Source: Flammeovirga sp. EKP202 (lineage in GTDB: Bacteria > Bacteroidota > Bacteroidia > Cytophagales > Flammeovirgaceae). Taken from it: a stretch of DNA of 64,000 bases. This document shows, one piece after another, positions 7,934 through 17,126 of this stretch. Position numbers and translations under genes: made by a program. The stretch is taken from the NCBI RefSeq assembly GCF_014534745.1, contig NZ_JACVVP010000004.1, positions 124,001 through 188,000 on the forward strand. The letters run 5' to 3'. The notes below the pieces were generated by a model that was given only the letters and a program-made list of their open reading frames with translations, was not told the DNA's origin and did not search any database. Every line of letters begins with the position of its first letter. Position 1 is the first letter of the stretch.

Positions 7934-9391
7934 TTAGTTTAATTCAATTTTTTCATCCTTTTGAAAATCATAAAGCGTGAAAACTCTTAGTCGATAAAAG
8001 GAAAGCCAATACTCTTTTAAGGCCGCTAAATATTCCTTTGTGGCATTGTCTTTATCTCTTAATGTAATATTGAGGTCAGTGACACTAATTTTACCTACCA
8101 AGTACCTTTGCCTTGCAATTTCATAACTTTTTTCTGAGACAATCTTTGCTCTTTCAGTAGATAAAACTCTTTTCCTAATAATAGGAATTTGTCTTGCAAG
8201 CATATAGATTTCTTGTGTAAATCGTTGTTCCTGCAATGCGATAGTACTTTCTTCCAATCGTTGATTAGAAAGTGCAGTTTCCACTCTTGATTTTCTTCTT
8301 CCCCAATCCACAAGAGGTATATTAAAACCCAGTCGTACTTGCTGCTGATCGTTAGGATTCTGATAGACTCCTGAAGGGACATTAGATTGTTGAGTGAGGC
8401 CAAATTGACCATTTAGGTTAACTTGTAAACCTGTTTGACCTTTTGCTTGAGCCACCGCTCTTTCTGCTTCTAATTTTCTTCTGTGGAAACTGATGTATTG
8501 TTGTCGATTGAGTTTGGCTTGTGCAACAGCCACATCAGAACTGATGGTGATATCAGGAATTTCAGCAGGAAGAGATAAGTCGACTCCATTTGCACTTGGT
8601 GTCAATCCTAAAAATGTATAAAGATTCAAAGTGGCTCTTTCGACTTCCAAATCTGCCGATTGTACATTTCTCTCTGAGGTGATTACACTCAGTTCGAGTT
8701 GTAAAAGTTCATTTTCTGCAATTTTTCCTAAGTTGTAACGGCCTTTTCCAATTTTGAAAATAGTATCGTTATTGGAAAGGTTGGTTTCAGCTACTTTTTT
8801 ATTGACTTGTGCCAATAATAGATCAAAATAGTATTCCGTGGCATCGTAACCTACTTGTTCCATCTCTTCTGTAAACTTCTTTTGTGATTCCTCGTATTTC
8901 AAAGGCTCAATCACTTTATCAAATTTATAAGGGTTGAAATTGAAAAGAGGTTGATTGAAACCAACGATCAAAGGTTGTCCTGCATAGCTCACTCCTTGAT
9001 TTAAACCTTCAAAGTTGTCGATTCTTTGAATACTAGAACCTACATAAATCGACCCTCCTGTTAAACCGACATTTTGCTGGAGAGCAAGGTTCAATTGTGA
9101 AGTGGACATATTTACCCCTCTAAACTCATTGGAACCGTCTGGCTGAGTGACTGATGAAATGGAGCGGTTGAAATCTGGTAAATAACCATCTAAAACCAAT
9201 TGAGGAAGGTAATTGGATTTGAACTGTTTGTACAACCAGTAATTGTTTTCTTTTCTATTCTCCGCTTGTTGAGAAGAAAGCGACTCTCCTTTTGCAATAC
9301 TAATCACTTGGTCTAATGTCATCAGTTCCTGAGCGAATAGAGGTGTGTTCAGGAGCAGCAAAAGGTATATAAATATTTTTTTTAAGTTCAT
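7934..9391 (-). CDS. TolC-family outer membrane efflux protein
   Basis: A 485-residue outer membrane channel component of a tripartite exporter. It has a signal peptide (residues 1-20, ending LFAQ) and two OEP repeats: the N-terminal half (about 25-250) and the C-terminal half (about 260-475), the latter with the long periplasmic helices around EAERAVAQAKG and the usual LRVFTLYDF end. It lies 17 bases downstream of the permease gene and is cotranscribed with the adaptor gene. Together they form a type I or MacAB-TolC-like export set. Confidence 0.92.
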   Translation of the reverse strand: MNLKKIFIYLLLLLNTPLFAQELMTLDQVISIAKGESLSSQQAENRKENNYWLYKQFKSNYLPQLVLDGYLPDFNRSISSVTQPDGSNEFRGVNMSTSQLNLALQQNVGLTGGSIYVGSSIQRIDNFEGLNQGVSYAGQPLIVGFNQPLFNFNPYKFDKVIEPLKYEESQKKFTEEMEQVGYDATEYYFDLLLAQVNKKVAETNLSNNDTIFKIGKGRYNLGKIAENELLQLELSVITSERNVQSADLEVERATLNLYTFLGLTPSANGVDLSLPAEIPDITISSDVAVAQAKLNRQQYISFHRRKLEAERAVAQAKGQTGLQVNLNGQFGLTQQSNVPSGVYQNPNDQQQVRLGFNIPLVDWGRRKSRVETALSNQRLEESTIALQEQRFTQEIYMLARQIPIIRKRVLSTERAKIVSEKSYEIARQRYLVGKISVTDLNITLRDKDNATKEYLAALKEYWLSFYRLRVFTLYDFQKDEKIELN

Positions 9392-9408
9392 TTGAAGTAA
9401 TGTTAGGT

Positions 9409-10740
9409 TTATTCGTATCTCAAAGATTCAATTGGGTCTTGATTCGCGGCTTTTCTAGCCGGTGAAATTCCAAAAATAACACCGATGGAGGTAGCTACCC
9501 CAAATGAGATAAGGACTGATGAGAATGAAACGATAGTCGGTATGTCTGCAATATTAGAAATCAATACCGCCAAGGCAATCCCGAGAATTACACCAATTGT
9601 ACCTCCAGAAAGGCTAATTAATACCGCTTCTAAGAGGAATTGAAGGATGATATCATGCTTTTTTGCACCCAGAGATATTCTTAAACCAATTTCTTTGATA
9701 CGTTCTAATACCGAAGCCAGCATAATATTCATAATCCCTATACCACCAACTATCAGAGAGATAGAAGCGATCGCTCCCAAAACAATATTGAAAATATCCT
9801 TTGTTCTTCTTTGTTGCTTCAGAAGCATTTCGGGAATTGATATTTCGAAGTCAATTTTATCAAAATGCCTTCTGGTCAACATTCTTTGTAAAACTTCTGA
9901 AGCTAAAGGAAGCTCGTTACTTTCAGACATTTGGATGACCACCTTATCCAATTGATGGTAATTGGCTGGTTTTTTCTCCACATCATCATTGTTTCTATTT
10001 TCCTCTCGTGCTGCTTGTTGAATATCAGATTTAGTTACTTTTGCTCGATCTTGATAACGAATTAACATGGTCTGAAGGGGGACATAAACGTCTAAATTCG
10101 CATTTCTGATGCCTAATTTCTCTAAGTTTTTGGAAGCCGAACTTCTCTCTTTCAATACACCTATGACAGTTAACCACTGCCCTCCACATTTGATTTGCTT
10201 ACCAATGGGATCTTCTTTACTAAAAAAACGGGTTTGAATACCACGACCGATAATACAGACAGCTTGACCAAATTTGAAGTGTGTATTCGAGAATAATACA
10301 CCTGATGACAAGGTATGATTGTAGATTTCGAAGTAAGCATTTTGGACACCAATTAATTTAGTAGATCTACGAATACCATTTTTTATAATATAGGTTTCTA
10401 GCTCAATCTCAGGGCTGATTTTTTGAATATTAGGGATGGTATGTTTTATATTTTCAAGATCAAGTATGGTCAACCCTGGAGAATATTTATCCTTGTCCCC
10501 TTGATTCAATTGTGTGACTTTTTCCTCCGTTTGCTCCTTTTTAGGTGTGACAACAATATTATTGACACCCACCAGCTTCATTTGATTCAAAATTTCTTGT
10601 TGTGCACCTTGTCCAACAGCAAGCATAGCAATTACTGCACTAACCCCGAAGATAATTCCCAATGCAGTTAAGATTGAGCGAACGGTATTGGCCAAAATTG
10701 CTTCCCAAGCAATAGACAGGTTAATAAGTATTCTGTCCAT
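9409..10740 (-). CDS. MacB-type ABC transporter permease (no ATPase domain)
   Basis: A 443-residue permease of the FtsX/MacB group. One N-terminal membrane helix (about 20-42, AILANTVRSILTALGIIFGVSAVIAM) precedes a large MacB_PCD periplasmic domain (about 45-290). The FtsX module with three membrane helices follows (about 315-435), with GGIGIMNIMLASV and ERIKEIGLRISLGAKK. E. coli MacB carries an ATPase in the same chain; here it is a permease only. No ABC ATPase gene exists in this operon or elsewhere in the window, so the energising subunit must be encoded elsewhere. The gap to the adaptor gene is only three bases. Confidence 0.92.
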   Translation of the reverse strand: MDRILINLSIAWEAILANTVRSILTALGIIFGVSAVIAMLAVGQGAQQEILNQMKLVGVNNIVVTPKKEQTEEKVTQLNQGDKDKYSPGLTILDLENIKHTIPNIQKISPEIELETYIIKNGIRRSTKLIGVQNAYFEIYNHTLSSGVLFSNTHFKFGQAVCIIGRGIQTRFFSKEDPIGKQIKCGGQWLTVIGVLKERSSASKNLEKLGIRNANLDVYVPLQTMLIRYQDRAKVTKSDIQQAAREENRNNDDVEKKPANYHQLDKVVIQMSESNELPLASEVLQRMLTRRHFDKIDFEISIPEMLLKQQRRTKDIFNIVLGAIASISLIVGGIGIMNIMLASVLERIKEIGLRISLGAKKHDIILQFLLEAVLISLSGGTIGVILGIALAVLISNIADIPTIVSFSSVLISFGVATSIGVIFGISPARKAANQDPIESLRYE

Positions 10741-10743
10741 TGT

Positions 10744-11985
10744 CTATTGAATTAAAATAATGTCTTTTGAAACGTTTGTCGGAGTGGATAATGCTACAAT
10801 ATCTTCAGGAGAGAGTCCTTGTAAGATTTCTATATCTTTATCATTCATTTCACCCGTTTTTACTTCTCTTTTTTCAAATCCACTTACCCCTTTTTTATAG
10901 ACGTAACTGATAGAATCACCTTCAGTATGAATGGCTTCCAATGGGATTAAAAGTGTATTTTCAATAAAATTAGTTTGAATAATATTCGATGTAGTCATAG
11001 AAGGACGAAGTGTGCTGTCCGATTCATTGAGGAGTATAATAACCTCAAATACTTTAGCGTCAGAATTCGGTTTTTGTTCTCCCACATTGGCAACTTTTGT
11101 GACTGTTCCAGTGAGTGATTTATCAGGGAACGCATCCAAACCTAATGTTACGGTTTGCTTAGGTTTAATCTTACGTATGTCGACTTCGTTGACATACGTT
11201 TTTGAAATCATCACTGATAAATCAGGTAAAGTAGCCACAACAGGGTCCCAACCTCTGATAGTCGATCCTTCCTTTTTCTTCTTACCGTCCCAATCTTTAG
11301 CATAAATCACCATGCCTTCTTCTGGAGCAAAAATGGTAAACTCAGCAAATAAATCTTGTAAGAACTTTACCTTTCTTTTCGCTTCATTTAGCGTAGCAGT
11401 GATTTCTCGCATTTTTGCACTTAACTGCTGTTGTTTTACAAGATAATTCGACTTGGTTTGTTTTAGATCTCTCTCAGATTTTAGTACTTCAATTTCTGCT
11501 TGTTTGATTGTCGCAGGAGGCTCAAATGCCGATTGCTCTAACGCTAGTTTTTTCTCTTCAACCGTAAATTGAAGATTAATAATTTTATCCCTTTCCTGAC
11601 TAAGTTGAAGAGCAGTATCCAACTTTGTTTGTTCCCATTGAGATTCTGCTTTCGTAAGATCTGTTTCTCTTTGCGTTAATTTGTCGGATAGCGAAGAAGC
11701 ATCAAGTTGAGCTACTTTATCTCCTTTTTTTACGACGGTACCTTCAGGGACAAGACTATTTAATTTTGTTTCCCAAATACCAGCTTGTCTCATTTTTATA
11801 GGACCTTGAATCTCCACAAAGTTTTTCGCTTCCAATTCACCAGTAGTAGAAACATTGATATAGAGGTCTCCAAACCGAGCTTTTGTAAGTAGAACTTCTT
11901 CTGAAGCCTCATTAAAAAAGAAAAAATAAGATAGAATTAACACTAGAACACCAGCTGATACGGCTAGAATTGGTTTGCTTTTCAT
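10744..11985 (-). CDS. HlyD/MacA-type periplasmic adaptor protein
   Basis: A 413-residue membrane fusion protein. It has an N-terminal membrane anchor (about 7-24), a lipoyl-like half around VPEGTVVKKGDKVAQLD, a coiled-coil hairpin (about 95-215), the second lipoyl half (FAPEEGMVIYAKDW), then beta-barrel and membrane-proximal domains ending in EGLSPEDIVAL-like sequence. It links the MacB-type permease to the TolC-type channel. It is first in the leftward operon, with a 358-base divergent region upstream shared with asnS. Confidence 0.92.
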   Translation of the reverse strand: MKSKPILAVSAGVLVLILSYFFFFNEASEEVLLTKARFGDLYINVSTTGELEAKNFVEIQGPIKMRQAGIWETKLNSLVPEGTVVKKGDKVAQLDASSLSDKLTQRETDLTKAESQWEQTKLDTALQLSQERDKIINLQFTVEEKKLALEQSAFEPPATIKQAEIEVLKSERDLKQTKSNYLVKQQQLSAKMREITATLNEAKRKVKFLQDLFAEFTIFAPEEGMVIYAKDWDGKKKKEGSTIRGWDPVVATLPDLSVMISKTYVNEVDIRKIKPKQTVTLGLDAFPDKSLTGTVTKVANVGEQKPNSDAKVFEVIILLNESDSTLRPSMTTSNIIQTNFIENTLLIPLEAIHTEGDSISYVYKKGVSGFEKREVKTGEMNDKDIEILQGLSPEDIVALSTPTNVSKDIILIQ

Positions 11986-12067
11986 TAGTTAGATAGAATT
12001 AGATGAATTAAAATAAACAGTTTTGTTGCTACTGTTTTTGATTTAATTGGAGTACTATAGAGTAACT

Positions 12068-12100
12068 GTTCCATTTGTAATCACTCTGATATAATGGAAC
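12068..12100. promoter_or_regulatory. Inverted repeat upstream of the efflux operon
   Basis: Perfect 8-base arms GTTCCATT and AATGGAAC are separated by 17 bases. The element is 83-115 bases upstream of the adaptor start on the minus strand. It could be a repressor site or a leader hairpin. There is no upstream rightward gene for it to terminate. Confidence 0.35.
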
Positions 12101-12270
12101 TTTTAATTTCACGATTCTATTTTAATCAAAATAAATATCAATTAGCACTTTTAGAGTATTAACCTTTGTTAATCATGCTTCCTAGACATCTAATCGATTA
12201 GAATTAATATAAAAGAGTGTTTAATTCTATAAATCGTTGTAAAGTAACTATAAAACTAGGCTAAACTTTT

Positions 12271-12278
12271 TATATTTG
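12271..12278 (+). promoter_or_regulatory. Candidate -7 element of asnS
   Basis: TATATTTG matches the Bacteroidota -7 consensus TAnnTTTG exactly and lies 65 bases before the GTG start of asnS. The -33 region is poor: the nearest TTG is about 31 bases upstream. Confidence 0.45.
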
Positions 12279-12343
12279 TGCTCAATTTTCGGCATACGTA
12301 TTAGTATGTCATTTTTATTTTAAACATTTAAACTACCACGCAA

Positions 12344-13774
12344 GTGAAAAGAATAAAGATTAAAGACTTGCTGGCCCACGGTGAGGTTGGAGCCAAAGTA
12401 ACTGTAAAGGGATGGATTAGAACATTTAGAAGCAATCGTTTCATTGCCTTAAATGACGGTTCTACTATCAATAATTTGCAAGCAGTGGTAGATTTTGAAA
12501 ATACAGACGAAGATCTACTTAAAAGATTGACTACGAGTGCTGCTGTAGCAATTGAAGGTGAAGTAGTTGAATCTCAAGGTAAAGGTCAAAGCATCGAAAT
12601 CGTTGTTGAGAAGATCGAAATTTTGGGTGATGCAGATCCAGATGAGTATCCTTTGCAACCAAAAAGACACTCTTTAGAATTCTTAAGAGAAAAAGCTCAT
12701 TTACGTCCTCGTACGCAAGTAATGAGTGCTGTATATAGAGTAAGAAACGCATTAGCGTATGGTATCCATAAGTTCTTCAACGAAAAAGGATTCCTTTATA
12801 TGCATACACCTATCATCACTGGTTCTGATGCTGAAGGTGCAGGTGAGATGTTCAGAGTTACAAACTTTGATCCTTTAAACCCTCCAAAAACTGAGGATGG
12901 TGAAGTGGATTACAAAGAAGATTTCTTTGGTAAAGCTGTAAACTTATCCGTTTCTGGTCAATTGGAAGCAGAAGTTGGAGCAATGTCAATGGGTGAGGTT
13001 TATACTTTTGGACCTACATTCCGTGCAGAGAACTCAAACACTTCTCGTCACTTGGCTGAATTCTGGATGATCGAGCCGGAGATGGCATTCTATGACTTAG
13101 ATGACAACATGGATCTTGCAGAGGAAATGATCAAGTACTTGATCGACTTCGCGATGGAGCAATGTCCTGATGACTTGAAGTTCTTAGACCAACGTTATGC
13201 TCAAGAGCAGAAAGGTAAGCCTCAAAATGAGCGTTCTGACCTTGGTTTATTAGAGCGTCTTGACTTTGTTTCTAAAAATGACTTCGAAAGATTGACTTAC
13301 ACTGAGGCAATCGAAGTATTGAAAAGATCTAAGCCATTCAAGAAAGGTAAATTCAAATACGACGTAGATTGGGGTATTGATTTACAATCTGAGCACGAAA
13401 GATACTTAGTAGAAAAAGAATATAAGAAGCCTGTAATTCTTACAGATTACCCTAAAGACATCAAATCATTCTATATGAAGCAAAATGATGACGGTAAGAC
13501 GGTAAGAGCAATGGACGTTTTATTCCCTGGTATTGGTGAAATCATCGGTGGTTCTCAAAGAGAGGAGTCGTATGACAAGCTGTTGACTAGAATGAATGAG
13601 ATGGGAGTTCCTCAAGAGGAATTATGGTGGTACTTAGAGCTTCGTAAGTTCGGTACAGCTCCTCACTCAGGTTTCGGTTTAGGATTCGAGAGAATCGTAT
13701 TGTTCGTGACAGGTATGGGTAACATCCGTGACGTAATACCTTTCCCAAGAGCACCAAAAAGTGCTGAATTCTAG
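12344..13774 (+). CDS. asnS: Asparagine-tRNA ligase
   Basis: A 476-residue class IIb aminoacyl-tRNA synthetase that charges tRNA-Asn in the cytoplasm. An N-terminal OB-fold anticodon-binding domain (about 1-115, [13 protein letters not shown]) is followed by the class II catalytic core. Motif 2 is visible as [17 protein letters not shown] and motif 3 as [12 protein letters not shown]. The family's C-terminal [10 protein letters not shown] is present. The start is GTG; no in-frame ATG lies upstream and the family begins with this KxxKIxDLL segment. It is the only gene of its transcription unit. Confidence 0.97.
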   Translation: MKRIKIKDLLAHGEVGAKVTVKGWIRTFRSNRFIALNDGSTINNLQAVVDFENTDEDLLKRLTTSAAVAIEGEVVESQGKGQSIEIVVEKIEILGDADPDEYPLQPKRHSLEFLREKAHLRPRTQVMSAVYRVRNALAYGIHKFFNEKGFLYMHTPIITGSDAEGAGEMFRVTNFDPLNPPKTEDGEVDYKEDFFGKAVNLSVSGQLEAEVGAMSMGEVYTFGPTFRAENSNTSRHLAEFWMIEPEMAFYDLDDNMDLAEEMIKYLIDFAMEQCPDDLKFLDQRYAQEQKGKPQNERSDLGLLERLDFVSKNDFERLTYTEAIEVLKRSKPFKKGKFKYDVDWGIDLQSEHERYLVEKEYKKPVILTDYPKDIKSFYMKQNDDGKTVRAMDVLFPGIGEIIGGSQREESYDKLLTRMNEMGVPQEELWWYLELRKFGTAPHSGFGLGFERIVLFVTGMGNIRDVIPFPRAPKSAEF

Positions 13775-13790
13775 AAAGAATTTTTATAGC

Positions 13791-13833
13791 AAAAAGGCTG
13801 TCTTGAACTTTACGTTTAAGACAGCCTTTTTTT
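13791..13833 (+). terminator. asnS terminator
   Basis: AAAAAGGCTGTCTTGAAC pairs with GTTTAAGACAGCCTTTTT (one wobble) around TTTAC, followed by more T. Confidence 0.9.
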
Positions 13834-13888
13834 ATCCCTTAAAGCATTGATTATTACTTAAGCAGTTATTCAATTATAATCAGAAGTT

Positions 13889-13990
13889 TTGAATTTTCTT
13901 TTTTAGCCTACTCTTCGTTAGAATATCATCACGTAGCTACTGCTATGCTCTTCTATTCTACTTTGATTAGACTAAAAAATAATTATTCAA
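13889..13990. repeat. Large imperfect inverted repeat (MITE-like hairpin)
   Basis: Two 37-base arms, 13889-13925 and 13954-13990, begin and end with TTGAAT/ATTCAA and TAGAATA/TATTCTA. They share TTTTTTAG-CTA-TC with about 27 matching positions once two 1-base offsets are allowed. The 28-base centre contains CGTAGC-TACT-GCTATG, which continues the hairpin. It does not look like a terminator because the true asnS terminator is upstream and arms are long and irregular. It could be a small non-autonomous mobile element or a dispersed repeat; only one copy was noticed in this window. Confidence 0.45.
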
Positions 13991-14014
13991 CTTATCCCAA
14001 TTTTATTTGTTTAA

Positions 14015-14449
14015 CTACTTAAATGCTTTTACTTGTGTTGTTTTGTTATCAACAGGTCTCCATCCCAGAGTTGGGAAATATTTATAGGTGTAAATTTTCC
14101 ATTTTACCTCTTTATTTTTTTTCTTTTGCTTTTGTGCCTGCCAAATGATCATAGCCTTTTGTCCATCTGTATAATCAGTATACACACGAACAAAATCCTT
14201 TCCCTCTACTAGTTTATCGAAAAGAATATTTTCGGTCTGACGGTCAATCAGCATTTTATGTTTTCCTTCTACAAAAATTTCCAAAGTGGCATCATCTCCC
14301 ACACCTCTTGAGAAAGGTGCTGTTTTAATTTTCGGTGCATTGGAAGCATCATAGTTTTTATTTCTGTTTTTTTCATCTTTTACGTTATCAGCAAATAGCA
14401 TATTCGTAAACAACAAAAGTGAGGTAAAGATTAGGGTTATCGATTTCAT
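14015..14449 (-). CDS. Small exported protein of unknown function
   Basis: A 144-residue protein with a Sec signal peptide (ending NMLFADN, about residue 21). The mature part is basic, with lysine-rich stretches (QKQKKKNKEVKWK) and a final WRPVDNKTTQ segment suggesting a small beta-rich domain. No family is recognised. It has its own upstream region of 360 bases and no operon partner. Confidence 0.7.
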   Translation of the reverse strand: MKSITLIFTSLLLFTNMLFADNVKDEKNRNKNYDASNAPKIKTAPFSRGVGDDATLEIFVEGKHKMLIDRQTENILFDKLVEGKDFVRVYTDYTDGQKAMIIWQAQKQKKKNKEVKWKIYTYKYFPTLGWRPVDNKTTQVKAFK

Positions 14450-14809
14450 GTTATTAAAAGGTTGATTTACAACATTAAATACACCGATAACAGAGCTTAA
14501 GTTTAATACATTTACCTTTATTAGTTAGCGTTTATTGTTGTTTTATAAAAAAAACATCATAACTTTAAAATATGTTTAAATAAAAACTATACTGGTACTC
14601 GTGTTTTTATTCTAATAAAAAGTAAATGTGATTGTATTTTTACCTTAGTGTGAATTATATCTAAGTAATTGTTAATAGGGTGATTGTGTACTCTGTTTCA
14701 TTTAAAAAAATAAGATAAATTCGTAAATTAGAACTGCATGAGTAAACTATGCTAAAATATGTTACTGTTAAAAACTTATTAAATATCAACAATAAACTCC
14801 TTTCGTTAA
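14450..14809. other. Divergent intergenic region, 360 bases, no feature recognised
   Basis: AT-rich sequence between two divergent small envelope-protein genes, presumably holding both promoters. I saw no convincing TAnnTTTG element, palindrome, RNA gene or short coding frame. Confidence 0.4.
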
Positions 14810-15235
14810 ATGGAAATAACTACCAAACATACCCTATCACTAAGTATAGTGGCAGCACTTTTGATATTTGTTGTCATATTTGAGTCTTGCATGACTACCT
14901 CTATTGAGCTACCATGTCAAAAAAATACATGGTATACGAGTAATGCAGAACTAATTTTAGAAGATACTAAAGAGAAAATAAATGTCTCTGTAAAATTTAC
15001 GGATTCTTATGCTTTAGTAGAACTAATGAATGACAAAACTCATGAGGTGTACAAATTATTACCTTCTGATGAAACATCACCTGAAGAAGATTATGTATTT
15101 GAAACAATTCAGAGGATAGGAAAGTATCGTAATGCAAAACTGTCACTTGCAAGAAAAAGTAATCTTGAGAAAATAGAAGTTTCTTTTAAAGATTACGACA
15201 GAAAAATTGATTATAATTCAATTCTTTACATGTAA
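14810..15235 (+). CDS. Small membrane-anchored or lipoprotein of unknown function
   Basis: A 141-residue protein whose N-terminus has a hydrophobic helix (about 10-26) followed by FESCMTTS, which may be a lipobox (Cys27) or simply the end of a membrane anchor. The rest is an acidic, beta-rich domain of about 110 residues with no recognised family. It is followed by a 16-base perfect terminator stem, so it is transcribed alone. Confidence 0.65.
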   Translation: MEITTKHTLSLSIVAALLIFVVIFESCMTTSIELPCQKNTWYTSNAELILEDTKEKINVSVKFTDSYALVELMNDKTHEVYKLLPSDETSPEEDYVFETIQRIGKYRNAKLSLARKSNLEKIEVSFKDYDRKIDYNSILYM

Positions 15236-15257
15236 AAAACAGATTTAGTTTTTTTTG

Positions 15258-15296
15258 AAATAGGTTAGTATTTATTGAAATACTAACCTATTTTTT
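15258..15296 (+). terminator. Strong terminator with perfect 16-base stem
   Basis: AAATAGGTTAGTATTT and its exact complement AAATACTAACCTATTT surround the loop ATTG, followed by T. It separates the small envelope protein from the acetyltransferase gene; an apparent TTG start at 15295 for the latter lies in its right arm and is rejected. Confidence 0.9.
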
Positions 15297-15336
15297 GTTT
15301 ATATTCTATGTAGATTTGTCGACAAAAAAAGTTGAA

Positions 15337-15816
15337 ATGCAAATAAGGCCTATTATAATATCAGATAACGAAAAAATTGGACATTTAATACAGGAAGTGT
15401 TGGAAGAACATGAAGCCAATGTTCCTGGTACGGCCTATTTTGATGAAATGTTGTTTAGTTTAAGTAAAGTTTATCAATCCGAAAAAGCTATTTATTATGT
15501 CATTGAAGAAGACGGTAACATTATAGGAGGTGCCGGAATAAATGTTTTAGAAGGCGGGGATAACAGTATTTGTGAACTCCAGAAAATATACCTAAAAAAA
15601 GAAGCGAGAGGTAAAGGTCTAGGTAGAAAATTGATCAAAAAGTGCCTGGACTTTGCTGCTGAAAAAAAATATTCTAATTGCTATTTAGAAACGATGCCTC
15701 AACTATCAAAAGGAATTGAACTCTATGAAAAGGTAGGTTTTAAAATGTTGGATAAACCTTTGGGAAATACTTCCCACCACGGATGTTCAATTTGGATGTT
15801 AAAAAAATTACAATAA
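15337..15816 (+). CDS. GNAT family N-acetyltransferase
   Basis: A 159-residue cytoplasmic acetyltransferase using acetyl-CoA. Start at 15337 gives MQIRPI, the typical beginning of the fold, and avoids the terminator. Motif A (LKKEARGKGLGRKLI, with the pyrophosphate-binding R/Q-x-x-G-x-G/A pattern) is at about 97-112 and motif B (YEKVGFKMLDKPL) at about 133-145. The acceptor substrate is unknown. Its TAA overlaps the ATG of the following hydrolase gene (TAATG), so the two are translationally coupled. Confidence 0.85.
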   Translation: MQIRPIIISDNEKIGHLIQEVLEEHEANVPGTAYFDEMLFSLSKVYQSEKAIYYVIEEDGNIIGGAGINVLEGGDNSICELQKIYLKKEARGKGLGRKLIKKCLDFAAEKKYSNCYLETMPQLSKGIELYEKVGFKMLDKPLGNTSHHGCSIWMLKKLQ

Positions 15817-16769
15817 TGCCAATTATTAATTCTCAATTTTCACCAAGCTTTTGGTTTAAAAACCCACATATCAATACGATATTTTCTAATCGTATAAAAA
15901 AACAGAAATCACCCAAATACTTAAGAAAACGTTATGAAACTGCTGATAATGACTTTTTTGATGTAGACACTATCTTAAGTGAATCTGATACTGCTGTAAT
16001 CATTCTTCATGGTTTAGAAGGATCATCTAAGTCTGGTTATATTTTAGAAATAGCGGATTACTTCTCCAAAACGTGGGATGTATGGGCTATGAATCATAAG
16101 AGTTGTAGTGGAGAACTCAACTTAAGAAAAACATCATACCATAGTGGGAGAACAGAAGAATTGATATTTCTTCTAGACGAAATTATTGATAATTATCGAA
16201 AAATATACATTGTTGGTTTCAGCTTAGGAGGGAATATCACATTGAAATATTTAGGAGAAAATGCTCAGGAACTTCATCCAAAAATAAAAGCAGCAGTAGC
16301 TGTTTCTGCTCCTGTTCATCTTAACTCTTCAGCAAGGACACTCCAAGAACGGAAGAATTGGTTTTATCTGAATGATTTTTTAGTGTCTCTTAAAAAGAAA
16401 GCCATTGAAAAAATCAGAAGAGAGGATCCAGATTCAGCTAAAATTCTCTTGTTGGAGAAAGCAACAACTTTTGTGGAATTTGACAATCTTTATACAGCCC
16501 CCGTACATGGCTTTTTAGACGCCGAAGATTATTGGACAAAATGTAGTTCAAGGCAATTTCTACCAAAGATTTCTATTCCTACATTAATCTTAAATGCAGA
16601 AGATGATCCCTTTTTATCTGATGAATGTTACCCTTATGTAGAGGCAATGGGTAATCAACAATTGTACTTAGAAGTCCCAAAGTATGGAGGTCATGTAGGT
16701 TTTATGGAATCTTCAGGAAGAGATCGATGGTATTTGCACCGTTTGATGACTTTCTTAAAAAATTACTAG
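15816..16769 (+). CDS. YheT-family alpha/beta hydrolase
   Basis: A 317-residue serine hydrolase of the YheT group. Residues fitting the family are FWFKNPHINTIFSN near the N-terminus, HGLEGSS (oxyanion region), nucleophile elbow GFSLGGN, the acid in ILNAEDDPFL, and the histidine in GGHVGFM near the C-terminus. The start at 15816 overlaps the stop of the acetyltransferase gene; an upstream in-frame ATG at 15783 would extend into that gene and gives no extra homologous sequence. Physiological substrate is not known for the family. Confidence 0.88.
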   Translation: MPIINSQFSPSFWFKNPHINTIFSNRIKKQKSPKYLRKRYETADNDFFDVDTILSESDTAVIILHGLEGSSKSGYILEIADYFSKTWDVWAMNHKSCSGELNLRKTSYHSGRTEELIFLLDEIIDNYRKIYIVGFSLGGNITLKYLGENAQELHPKIKAAVAVSAPVHLNSSARTLQERKNWFYLNDFLVSLKKKAIEKIRREDPDSAKILLLEKATTFVEFDNLYTAPVHGFLDAEDYWTKCSSRQFLPKISIPTLILNAEDDPFLSDECYPYVEAMGNQQLYLEVPKYGGHVGFMESSGRDRWYLHRLMTFLKNY

Positions 16770-17126
16770 GTATACTAACAGTAGCCAATGACAGGTTGCT
16801 GTAATTGATAAGGCTTTTATCGTGTTTTGAGTAGTGGCTCTATGAACGATACTATTCTAAACAGGATAGAAGCCATTTTTTTGAATATTTCTTCTTTATT
16901 TATTGAAAAGTGGTGATCATTTACGATCGTTTGAATATTTTATTAGTGAAAAGTACTTTACAACATCCTTATTTTTATCTGTTTAGCTTTATTATAGTGA
17001 TTCTAGTATACTAAAAATGATTTAAATCACTTTTTAACGGCTTTAAAGTTGTACTCCCGAAAAATAACCAATAACTTTGTTGAAATTATTTCAGACTGTT
17101 TACAAATAAACTTTTCACTAAACATT
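16770..17126. other. Intergenic region of 357 bases
   Basis: It contains the terminator-like hairpin at 16835-16882 and, at 17019-17028, a 10-base palindrome GATTTAAATC in A/T-rich flanks (AAAAAT..CTTTTT). AGTGATT at 16996 is also matched by AATCACT at 17024. Nothing else was recognised. Confidence 0.4.
16835..16882 (+). terminator. Probable terminator of the acetyltransferase-hydrolase operon
   Basis: TGGCTCTAT pairs with ATAGAAGCCA (one bulged A) across a 22-base loop and is followed by a run of T at 16876-16882. Confidence 0.55.

Larger units (their letters stand above)
11986..12343. other. Divergent intergenic region, 358 bases
   Basis: It carries the start regions of the leftward efflux operon and of rightward asnS. 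Two items were seen and are listed separately: an inverted repeat at 12068-12100 and a -7 element at 12271-12278. No open frame was seen; no T-box-like leader is evident before asnS. Confidence 0.5.

Noticed and set aside
13889-13990. Integron attC site
   Set aside because: The size is in range, but there are no core GTTRRRY/RYYYAAC ends, no integrase gene and no cassette-like neighbours.
15295-15336. TTG start for the acetyltransferase at 15295
   Set aside because: It falls in the terminator of the preceding gene; ATG at 15337 fits the family N-terminus.
17049-17126. TTG start for the small membrane protein at 17049
   Set aside because: The extra 26 residues have no family or signal features; the ATG at 17127 begins directly with the first membrane helix.
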